A stretch of DNA of 64,000 bases from Ignavibacteria bacterium (GTDB lineage Bacteria > Bacteroidota > Ignavibacteria > Tepidaquicellales > Tepidaquicellaceae). Both the position numbers and the translations under genes were made by a program. Below are positions 56,646 to 64,000 of this stretch, piece after piece. The stretch is from the NCBI GenBank assembly GCA_016709315.1, contig JADJMZ010000006.1:124001-188000 (forward strand). The letters run 5' to 3'. The notes under the pieces were generated by a model. That model had not been told where the DNA came from and did not search any database. It saw nothing but the letters and a program-made list of their open reading frames with translations. The first letter of the stretch is position 1. Every line of letters begins with the position of its first letter.

Positions 56646-57565
56646 ATGAGAAAAGTTCTGGCTATCGTTGGTCCTACCGCTTCAGGCAAAACGAGACTGT
56701 CTGTGGATGTTGCGAAGAAGATCAACGGAGAAATAATTTCGGCTGATTCGCGGCAGATATACAGACATATTCCGGTTGCGAGTTCATATCCTTCTGAAGC
56801 CGATCTTAATTCTGTCAGACATTATTTTATAAACGAACTTGAGCCGGGAGAGAATTTCAATGCAGGTGAATTCGGAAAGATGAGCAGAATATTAATAGAT
56901 AAAATATTCTCCGCAGGAAAGCAGCCGTTAATAACCGGCGGCAGTGGTCTGTATATAAGGTCAGTGATTGACGGATTGTTTGAAAGTGAAATTGATGATA
57001 ATGGAATAAGAGAAGGTCTTTATGAAAAATTAGAGGAGCACGGTGAAGAATTTCTTTATGATGAACTGAAAGAACTGATGAAGATACTTATGAGAAAATT
57101 CCCAAAGGAAAGATAAGAAGAGTCATCAGAGCGCTTGAGGTTTATTATGCAACGGGGAAAAAGTTATCCGAATTTCACAAGAGAAAACTGAAATAAATTT
57201 TGAAACAGTTCAGATAGGTCTGATGCTGGACAGAAAATATCTTTACGCAAGGATAAATGCCAGGACGGATGAAATGATCTCAAACGGACTTCTGAATGAA
57301 GTTAAATTTTTAAAGAGAATAATTATGATTACAGAAAATTTAATTCACTCAATACAGTAGGAATAAAGGAAGTTTTAAATTTTTCGAAGGCGAATATGAT
57401 TACGAAACTATGGTAACGCTCATAAAAAGGAACACACGAAGATATGCTAAGCGTCAGATGACATGGTTCAGAAAAGATGAAAGAATTAAATGGATAAATG
57501 TGAACGAAGAAAGCGATCCGGAAGAACTTTCAGATGAAGTAATAAGAATATTTAATTACAATTAG
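56646..57565 (+). CDS. miaA: tRNA dimethylallyltransferase (several frameshifts)
   Basis: Prenylates A37 of tRNAs reading UNN codons. The intact N-terminal half has the P-loop IVGPTASGKTRLS, the catalytic ISADSRQIYRHI and LITGGSGLYIRSV. The rest lies in other frames: DEDTYEKIPKGKIRRVIRALEVYY, GKKLSEFHKRK, EINFETVQIGLMLDRKYLYARI, YDYRKFNSLNTVGIKEVLNF and RRYAKRQMTWFRKDERIKWIN to TAG at 57565. Shifts lie near 57068, 57190, 57318 and 57380, mainly short homopolymers. Four indels in 920 bp is far above the rest of the window, so sequencing error is likelier than decay of this conserved gene. Confidence 0.85.
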
Positions 57566-57575
57566 CATAACAGAA

Positions 57576-57707
57576 ATGGAAGAAAACATTCCGGTAAAGA
57601 AAAAAACATTTGTATTTAAAATACTCATTGCAGTCATTGTTGTATCAACATTGCTTACTATCTATCTGACAGTTAAACTTATTTACGCAGGATTTACTTT
57701 CAGATGA
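57576..57707 (+). CDS. small single-TM protein
   Basis: 43 residues: MEENIPVKKKTFVFK, then one TM helix (ILIAVIVVSTLLTIYLTVKLIY) and AGFTFR. It starts 10 bp after miaA on the same strand. The charged, then hydrophobic layout is gene-like, but the ORF is short and no family is recognised. Confidence 0.45.
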   Translation: MEENIPVKKKTFVFKILIAVIVVSTLLTIYLTVKLIYAGFTFR

Positions 57708-57794
57708 TTTCCTTAAAAATTAATATTTAATTTGGTCTGTTAAACACAGAGACACAGAGATTTTTTAATTTATGAAGTAGAATAATTAAATTAT

Positions 57795-57928
57795 GAGAGT
57801 GTCTCAAACTTGTCATTCCCGCGCATGCGGGAATCCATTCATTTAGCTTAATTCTATTTCATATTCTTTATGATTGGATCCCCGCCAGAAGCACGCGGGG
57901 ATGACAGTAGGGTTTTCAAAAGTCTCTC
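57795..57928. mobile_element. MITE-like palindromic element, copy 3
   Basis: Left part GAGAGTGTCTCAAACTTGTCATTCCCGC and right part CACGCGGGGATGACAGTAGG followed by GTTTTCAAAAGTCTCTC. The inner left arm is the GTCATTCCCGC variant, the right the GCGGGGATGAC form, so the copy may be a mosaic. It fills most of the gap between the miaA region and the next gene; the 285-bp gap holds nothing else recognised. Confidence 0.7.
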
Positions 57929-57992
57929 TTTAATTAGTTCAATAATCATTTATAAATATGGTCATACAATTTATTTTCAGTTGATAACTACT

Positions 57993-58709
57993 TCAGACTT
58001 TCGAGATAAGTTTCTTTTCAAGGGGAGTGATCCTGTATCTGTCGTCTCCGAATTCTTCGAACATTGCTTTAAGAATGTGATAAATGAGTTCAATCCCTAT
58101 TCTTTCGCTCCATTCGATCGGTCCGAAAGGATAGTTTGTTCCGAGTTTCATTGCAGTATCAATATCTTTCCTGTCTGAAGTTCCTTCCTGAAGAACGAGA
58201 TAAGCTTCATTAATAATAAGAGAAATTATCCTCATTGATATAAGTCCCGTCCTTCCTTTTACAAAAAAAACTTCTTTGCCAGTTTTTTCGAACAGAGATT
58301 TTGCTTTAGCGGAATTTTCAGCTGAAGTGTAAGTTGTTTCTGAAAGTTCTATTCCTTTAACTTTAGAAAACGTCGGATAAAGCCCTGCTCCGACGAGTCT
58401 TTCGGGAAACTTACAGTTTACTGACTGCTCAAGCGGAGTGATGCATAAAGAGGATGAAATGATAACGCCTTTCGAGTTTTTCTCGTCAATGAAATTTAAA
58501 ATATTAAATTTAATTTCCTTGTTGAAATTCGTAAGTTCAAAAATAAAATCAACTGATTCATCAAGTTCATCGGCAATTTCATAATCAGATTTCAGTGTCT
58601 CGGAAAGTTCGGACATTAAAGATTCATTATCGCCAATTAAGAAAACTTTTCCATTTAACAGATTAATAATTATAATTGTATAAAAAGATTTAAAGGTATT
58701 ACTTGACAA
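57993..58709 (-). CDS. 3-hydroxyacyl-CoA dehydrogenase C-terminal domain-like protein
   Basis: 238 residues in frame. The C-terminal part has the HCDH block SLIINEAYLVLQEGTSDRKDIDTAMKLGTNYPFGPIEW, and VGAGLYPTFSKVKGIEL with GVIISSSLCITPLEQS resembles the NAD-domain end. A short N-terminal stretch NGKVFLIGDNESLMSEL looks like a degraded GxGxxG region, so the dinucleotide fold is unusually short compared with the usual ~280 residues. The likely start is near residue 18 (about 58655), as the first residues overlap the opposite gene. It belongs to fatty acid or butyrate-type metabolism by family; whether it is catalytically complete is unclear. Confidence 0.65.
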   Translation of the reverse strand: MSSNTFKSFYTIIIINLLNGKVFLIGDNESLMSELSETLKSDYEIADELDESVDFIFELTNFNKEIKFNILNFIDEKNSKGVIISSSLCITPLEQSVNCKFPERLVGAGLYPTFSKVKGIELSETTYTSAENSAKAKSLFEKTGKEVFFVKGRTGLISMRIISLIINEAYLVLQEGTSDRKDIDTAMKLGTNYPFGPIEWSERIGIELIYHILKAMFEEFGDDRYRITPLEKKLISKV

Positions 58710-59618
58710 ACTGTATCTGAAATACAGTAAAAAACATTCTTCAAAAGATCCTGTATGGACGATTCACAAATTCAGCGATCCGAAAGACATAGAGATCGCC
58801 GGTCTGATAACTTCCTGTTACGCTTACGGCAGAGTGGAACAGATAAATCAGTTCACGGATAAATTCTTCCTCAGGACAGGTTTTAAAGTGCATGAATTTA
58901 CTTCTAATTATTCTGAACATAAAGACAAAAAAATTTCTTAAAGACCTGTATTACAGATTCAACAATGAAAGCGATCTTTCGCTGCTTATAAAAAACATTA
59001 AGAACTCGCTTGAACTTTACGGAAGTCTGGAAAATCTTTTAAACAAAATTATTCAGTCACACATGAAAACATACTTCCGGCACTTTCTGAATTCAGCCGG
59101 ACTCTCAGTATTCATAATAAAAAGATTCTAATTACGGTTATCTCATGCCGTCTCCGGTAAATAATTCCGCCTGTAAAAGACTGAATCTTTATTTAAGATG
59201 GATGATAAGGAAAGATGAAATAGATACCGGTATCTGGTCGGGAAGTTTTGACAAAGCAAAACTTATAATGCCTGTTGATACGCATATTTACAGAGTTTCA
59301 AAACATTTAGGGCTTGTTTCAAGAAACTCCTGTGACTTAAAATTTGCAATTGAACTTACAAAGGAGCTCAAGAAATTTGACAGTTCGGATCCGGTGAAAT
59401 ACGATTTTGCATTATGTCATCTCGGAATAGAGGGGAGATATGATCTTTCTATAGATTATAAACAGATTCCCTCCTTCCCAAGCTGGCAGACTCAAGATTT
59501 ATCACTAAGACCCCAAGACACTAAGAAGAAAAGTTTAAAAACAGCAATCTTTGTGTCTTGGGGACTTTGTGGTAAAAAGGGAAGTTTTGTTACAGACTTC
59601 TTTAAAAGGGGAGAGTAA
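58684..59618 (+). CDS. TIGR02757 (DUF2400) family protein, frameshifted, with repeat-derived C-terminus
   Basis: Frames join as LKVLLDKLYLKYS..., DPVWTIHKFSDPKDIEIAGLITSCYAYGRVEQI, DKFFLRTGFKVHEFTSNYSEHKD; then KFLKDLYYRFNNESDLSLLI; then NYSVTHENILPALSEF; then YLMPSPVNNSACKRLNLYLRWMIRKDEIDTGIW and MPVDTHIYRVSKHLGLVSRN, YDFALCHLGIE. The latter blocks are the helix-hairpin-helix-like hallmark of the family, whose function is not established. Shifts lie near 58930, 59030 and 59120. After HLGIE the frame runs through a CTCAAAGACT-type hairpin, giving a foreign tail of about 60 residues. The start is uncertain because it overlaps the opposite gene's 5' end. Confidence 0.7.
59502..59573. repeat. 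CACTAAGACCCCAAGACACTAAG hairpin inside a coding frame
   Basis: TCACTAAGACCCCAAGACAC (59502-59521) is inverted against GTGTCTTGGGGACTTTGTGG (59553-59572). It is read in frame as LSLRPQDTKKKSLKTA... at the end of the TIGR02757 gene. Confidence 0.8.
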
Positions 59619-59729
59619 AGAAAATTGCAAAAATCTGACATGTCAATGAAAAACAAAATTGAAATTGCATACAATATTGAGTATCTTCAAAGTTAAGTAT
59701 ATTATATTAAAGAGAATAATTTAATATCT

Positions 59730-60797
59730 ATGAACAGGATCGAAAAAATAAAAAATCAGCTTAAGGAAAGAGGAATAGATTCCTTTTTAGTAAAAAATCT
59801 CCCCAATATAAGATATTTATCAGGATTTTCCGGAAGCGCTGCAAATCTTGTGATAACGGCTGATAAGAATTATTTCATTTCGGATTTCAGATATAAAACA
59901 CAGTCAAAAAGCGAAGTCAGCAAGGATTTTGAAATAATAATTTCCATTCAGAATTCTATGACATTTCTTAAAGATATTATAAATGAACTCGGGTTAAAAA
60001 GAATTGGGTTTGAATCCGATTTTGTTACATATAATGATGCTGAAAATTTAAGTAAAGAATTTCCGGAAGTTGAATTTGTGCCTGTGAACAGCATGTTTGA
60101 AAAGATAACAACAGTTAAAAATGAAAATGAAATTGAGCTTACAAAAAAAGCAGTTGAAATTACAGACAGGACTTTACCGAACTTCTGAACCTTATTAAGC
60201 CGGGTCTGACTGAAAGGGAAGTTTCTGCTGAGATATCTTATTTTCAGAAAATGTTCCGGAGCTGACGGGGATTCTTTTGATTCTATAGTAGCATCGGGCA
60301 GAGAAGCGCATTTCCACATGCAAGACCCACAGACAGGAAGATCGGCAGCAACGAATTGCTTAAACTTGACTTTGGATGCACTGTTCAGGGAATGAAATCC
60401 AGATATGACAAGGACGATTGGCATTGGAAAAGTAAATGATGAATGCAGAAAAATATACGATATCGTCAGAGAAGCTCAGCAACGAGCGCTTGAAAAAGTA
60501 AAAGCAGGTATAACCGGAAAAGAACTAGATACTTATGCAAGGGATTTCATTACAGAAAAAGGTTACGGAAATAATTTCGGACACGGACTTGGACACGGAC
60601 TTGGATATGATATTCACGAAAAGCCGGCTATCAATCAAAGATCGGAATTCATTCTCGAAGAAAATAACATTATTACGATCGAGCCGGGAATTTACATAGA
60701 AGGACTCGGCGGAGTAAGAATAGAAGATGATGTAATAGTTAAAACTGACGGTTGCGAAATACTCAACAGTTCAACAAAGGAATTTATCACACTTTGA
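59730..60797 (+). CDS. pepP: M24 family aminopeptidase P (Xaa-Pro), frameshifted
   Basis: Removes N-terminal residues before proline using two metals. N-terminal creatinase-like domain: MNRIEKIKNQLKERGIDSFLVKNLPNIRYLSGFSGSAANL. Catalytic domain: IVASGREAHFHM, LKLDFGCTVQG (first metal Asp), DMTRTIGIGKV (second Asp), FGHGLGHGLGYDIHEKP (metal His), NIITIEPGIYIEGLGGVRIEDD (Glu ligands). Frame changes near 60176, 60255-60320 and 60390 split it in three; the first and last frames are clean. The five metal ligands are all present once frames are joined, so probably functional in the organism. Confidence 0.85.
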
Positions 60798-60859
60798 AAT
60801 TTTTAAAAAAATCAGGTTTTAAAAACTCTAATAAATAATAAAATTATATAAAATAATAT

Positions 60860-62136
60860 TTGAATAAAGTTTTAATAATATCTTATTATTTCCCTCCGAT
60901 GGGAATGGGGGGAGTTCAGAGAACTCTTAAGTTTGCAAAATATGTGAAGGATTACGGATGGGAATCCGTAGTTGTAACTGACAATCCGAAAAATATTATG
61001 CCGTAGATGAAAGTCTGCTTAAAGAAGCAATTGACTGCGGTATCAGTATAGAGAGAACAGGAAAAGAGCCGTTTAATATTAAAGACATAGTAGTAAAAGC
61101 TCCTAATGAAAGAGTAAGAAAACTTAAAACAAAATTCTCACAGTTCTTTTTTATTCCGGATTCAAAAATATTATGGAAGAAAAAAGCTCTTGCAAAAGTA
61201 GATGAGATCTGGAATAAATACGGAGGGTTTGATCTTATATTTGCCACAGCTCCTCCTTACACTGACTTCCTGATAGGTCAGGCAATAAAAAGAAAATATA
61301 AAATACCGCTGATCATAGATTACAGGGATCTGTGGGTTGATAATAAAGTTCTGAATTCCTACCCGACCTATTATCATAAAATGTCTAACATCAGACTTGA
61401 AAAGAAAGTCCTTGCAGAAGCCAATAAAATAATAACGACTAACAGGAAGACAAAAGAACTTATAATTACCAGATACGGGAATGTCGAATACAACGATGTC
61501 AAAATTATCCCTCACGGATTTGATCAGGAAGATTACGACAGAGCTGCGAAAGAGGATTTACCTGTAACTAATAAAATGAGATTTTTGTATTCGGGAAGTT
61601 TTTACTGTTACAATCCAAGACCATATTTTGATGCGATTAAATTTTTATTTGATAAATATCCAGAACTCGAAAAAGAAATTGAGTTTTGTTTCCTTGGACA
61701 GTTCACGGCTGAGTATGTAAAATACTGCCAGCATATAAAAATATATGACAAAATAACAGTTAAAGGTTATGTAGATCATTTTGACTGTGTGAAATATATT
61801 GCCAGTTCCGATGTGCTTGTGCTTCTTAAAAGCACAGGTGAGAACGAGATTGCGGCTATGGTGGGAAAAGTCGGTGAATATATCGGGAGCAGAAAAAACA
61901 TTCTAGCGCTTATTCCTGACGGACTTACTCAGAAGACGCTTCAGGGATACGAAGCGATAAAGTTTGAAAGTTCGGAAGAGCCAAGGGATATAGCAAAAAC
62001 AATTTACGATTATTATCTCCTGCATAAAGAAAATAAAATGCCTTCGGCGAATGAAGAGTTTATTGAACCTTATAACAGAAAGACAATGACCGATGACCTT
62101 GCGACTGAGTTTAATTATCTTCTGGACATAGAATAA
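60860..62136 (+). CDS. GT4-like glycosyltransferase (one frameshift)
   Basis: Starts TTG 60860: MNKVLIISYYFPPMGMGGVQRTLKFAKYVKDYGW, a typical N-terminus of this group. At about 60993 an A is missing; adding it gives NPKKYYAVDESLLKEAIDCG and joins the downstream frame, which has PPYTDFLIGQAIKRKYKIPLIIDYRDLW, then RFLYSGSF, KVKGYVDHFDCVKYIASSDVLVLL and GKVGEYIGSRKNILAL. The E-x-x-x-S-R-K-x-I-L-A block is the acceptor/donor end of the family. Total about 426 residues. Likely acts on surface polysaccharide or glycolipid; it precedes purD by 6 bp. Confidence 0.85.
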
Positions 62137-62142
62137 ATTATC

Positions 62143-63453
62143 ATGAACGTATTGCTTATCGGAAACGGCGGAAGAGAGAATGCGATCGCCTGGAAAATTT
62201 TCAATTCGGATTCTTTCAGAAATACTGACAGCAGATTATTTGCAACACAGACAAATCCGGGTATGAAAAAATATTCAGAGTCAGTTGATATTGCGCCTGA
62301 TAACATTAAAGGTTTGATAGAGTTTTCTGTCAGAGAAAAAATTGAACTTATAGTTGTAGGACCTGAAAAGCCATTAGCTCTTGGAATTGCAGATGAATTT
62401 GAAAAGAAAGATTTCAAAGTTTTCGGTCCACGGAAAAATGCTGCTGAAATAGAATCCAGTAAAATTTTTGCCAAAAGACTGATGATGAAATATAATATTC
62501 CGACTGCTTCTTTCAGGGAATTTTCAAGAGACAGCATTGATCAGGCAAAAGAGTATCTGAAGGATTGTAAATTTCCGCTGGTGTTTAAAGCTGACGGACT
62601 TGCATCCGGAAAAGGAGTAATGATCGCTGAGAATATAATTGAAGGTGAAGATATATTAAAAGATTTTTATGAAGGTAATTTTTTAAATGAGGCAGCTGAT
62701 AATTTTATAATTGAAGAATTCATTGAAGGCGAGGAAGTTTCTGTATTTGCAATATGCGACGGAACGGATTTTATTGTTCTTCCATATTCCCAGGATCACA
62801 AGAAAATATCTGACGGTGAGAAAGGTAAAAATACAGGAGGAATGGGAGCGGTTGCTCCGGTGAAGAAATTTATGACAGAAGATTTGAATGAAAAGATAAT
62901 ATCCAAAATTATAACTCCTGTTTTAAATGCATTAAAGAGCGAGGGCAGAGAATATAAAGGATGTCTTTATTGCGGACTGATGATAAAAGATAACGAACCG
63001 AATGTGATTGAATTCAACTGCAGATTCGGTGACCCTGAAACTCAGGCGGTATTGCCTCTGATAAAATCGGATTTTCTGGAAATGCTTTATTCTGCGAGCA
63101 CAAAAAATCTGAAGAATTATGTACTTGAAGTAAATGATCTCAACACTTGCTGTGTTGTTATTGCATCAGGAGGGTATCCTGATAAATTTGAAACAGGAAA
63201 AAAAATATCAGGTACTGAAGAATTAGATGATAACTGTCTTTTATTTCATTCAGCAACAAAATCCGGAATCGATGAAGACAAAGAAGAATTAGTTACGGCA
63301 GGCGGCAGAGTATTATCAGTTGTCGGAATTTCAGATACTTCACCTGAGGAGGCAATAAAATCAGCTTATGAAAATGTTAACAAAATTTCATTTGAAAATA
63401 AATATTTCAGAAAAGACATTGGATTCAGAATTGTTAATAAAAACGGAGTTTGA
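62143..63453 (+). CDS. purD: phosphoribosylamine-glycine ligase (GAR synthetase)
   Basis: 436 residues, full length. Second step of purine synthesis: phosphoribosylamine + glycine + ATP. Visible: MNVLLIGNGGRENAIAWKI (GGREHA-like), VVGPEKPLALGIADEF, FKADGLASGKGV (ATP-grasp Lys), NTGGMGAVAPV, EFNCRFGDPETQAVLPL. It is 6 bp after the glycosyltransferase and 5 bp before galE. Confidence 0.95.
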   Translation: MNVLLIGNGGRENAIAWKIFNSDSFRNTDSRLFATQTNPGMKKYSESVDIAPDNIKGLIEFSVREKIELIVVGPEKPLALGIADEFEKKDFKVFGPRKNAAEIESSKIFAKRLMMKYNIPTASFREFSRDSIDQAKEYLKDCKFPLVFKADGLASGKGVMIAENIIEGEDILKDFYEGNFLNEAADNFIIEEFIEGEEVSVFAICDGTDFIVLPYSQDHKKISDGEKGKNTGGMGAVAPVKKFMTEDLNEKIISKIITPVLNALKSEGREYKGCLYCGLMIKDNEPNVIEFNCRFGDPETQAVLPLIKSDFLEMLYSASTKNLKNYVLEVNDLNTCCVVIASGGYPDKFETGKKISGTEELDDNCLLFHSATKSGIDEDKEELVTAGGRVLSVVGISDTSPEEAIKSAYENVNKISFENKYFRKDIGFRIVNKNGV

Positions 63454-63458
63454 GTAAA

Positions 63459-64000
63459 TTGAGAATATTAATAACAGGCGGAACCGGCTATATAGGTTCT
63501 CATACTGCAGTAGAGCTTTTAAATTCGGGTTATGAAGTATTCATAATAGATAATCTGTCGAATTCAAATGCAGAAGTTGTTGATAAAATAGAAAAAATAA
63601 CCGGCATAAGACCTTCATTCAGCAAGACTGATCTCTGCAATAAAACTGAATTAAAAGAATACTTCAAAAAGACGAAGAACATTGATGCGGTTATTCATTT
63701 TGCGGCATTTAAAGCAGTTGGTGAATCCGTTCAGAAACCAATGATGTATTACAGCAACAATATTTCCGGTATGATAAATCTTTTGGAGGAAATGGCAGAG
63801 AATAAAATTCAGAATATTGTTTATTCATCTTCATGCACAGTTTACGGCGAAGCGGACACATTGCCTGTTACTGAAGAATCTCCGGTCAAAAAAGCCGAAT
63901 CTCCTTACGGATTTACAAAACAGGCAGGCGAACAAATGCTTTTTGATATTTCTAAAGCCGGCGATTTGCATTCCGTTATTTTAAGATATTTTAATCCTGC
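63459..64000 (+). CDS. galE: UDP-glucose 4-epimerase, cut by the window edge
   Basis: TTG start at 63459, 5 bp after purD. 180 visible residues of an extended SDR: MRILITGGTGYIGSHTAVELL (GxxGxxG), VIDNLSNSN-like FIIDNLSNSNAE, IHFAAFKAVGESVQKPMMYY, SSSCTVYGE and SPYGFTKQAGEQML with the catalytic Y-x-x-x-K, then ILRYFNP. Interconverts UDP-Glc and UDP-Gal. The frame runs open to the window end. Confidence 0.93.
   Translation, partial: MRILITGGTGYIGSHTAVELLNSGYEVFIIDNLSNSNAEVVDKIEKITGIRPSFSKTDLCNKTELKEYFKKTKNIDAVIHFAAFKAVGESVQKPMMYYSNNISGMINLLEEMAENKIQNIVYSSSCTVYGEADTLPVTEESPVKKAESPYGFTKQAGEQMLFDISKAGDLHSVILRYFNP

Overview
The window looks like chromosome of an AT-rich, Gram-negative bacterium from the Bacteroidota/Chlorobiota side, most likely an Ignavibacteria-like lineage. 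This is inference: three secreted proteins end in the 'NYPNPFNP' type IX secretion (Por) sorting domain, there are lipobox lipoproteins, menaquinone methylation and LolC/E-type machinery, and several genes still use AAGGAG-like ribosome binding sites. No rRNA, tRNA, IS transposase, phage gene or CRISPR array was found.

Layout. 0-5.5 kb (+): a type III polyketide synthase with its isoprenylcysteine-type methyltransferase and a stand-alone AtuA-like ferredoxin-fold protein, then housekeeping genes prfB (with the classical programmed +1 frameshift), a LolC/E permease and ubiE/menG. 5.7-26.4 kb (-): the main feature, one compact operon for a hybrid polyketide/nonribosomal lipopeptide: P450, a 3092-residue FAAL-ACP-KS-AT-DH-cMT-KR-ACPx3 synthase, a C-A-T-E module, a C-A-T-TE module and an Sfp-type phosphopantetheinyl transferase. 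Reading the adenylation pockets by eye suggests Gln then Pro, so the predicted product is an alpha-methyl-enoyl fatty acyl-D-Gln-Pro (or a cyclised or oxidised derivative).

26.5-32.6 kb (-): SixA-like phosphatase, an HD phosphohydrolase fused to a Pycsar-type (PycTM) membrane domain, a SIR2-TPR protein and a helical hypothetical protein. This looks like a small defence or signalling patch. The SIR2-TPR gene is bracketed by heptanucleotide tandem repeats, with 17 perfect copies directly before its start. 32.9-40.6 kb: a YfaP-like lipoprotein (+), then a TetR-controlled TolC/MFP/RND efflux operon (-). 41.2-43.8 kb (+): tandem tryptophanase-family genes, the first carrying an internal deletion. 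43.9-50.3 kb (-): a complete oligopeptide ABC transporter operon (oppA-B-C-D-F). 50.4-54.4 kb: an 18-unit array of exactly 21-bp period, a PQQ-type sugar dehydrogenase and a CxCH 'choice-of-anchor V'-like protein, both with type IX sorting tails. 54.4-64 kb: methyltransferase, beta-propeller protein, miaA, a hydroxyacyl-CoA dehydrogenase-like protein, a TIGR02757 protein, an M24 peptidase, a glycosyltransferase, purD and the start of galE.

Two window-wide patterns matter. First, families of non-coding repeats fill the intergenic spaces: MITE-like palindromes with GTCATCCCCGC ends (three copies, one nested inside another palindrome), CTCAAAGACT-type hairpins, and four different 7-bp tandem arrays. 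Second, single-base indels, mostly in A/T homopolymers, break many genes between about 46 and 61 kb, whereas about 19 kb of biosynthetic genes carry none. Most broken genes are therefore probably assembly errors, and their corrected extents are given here.
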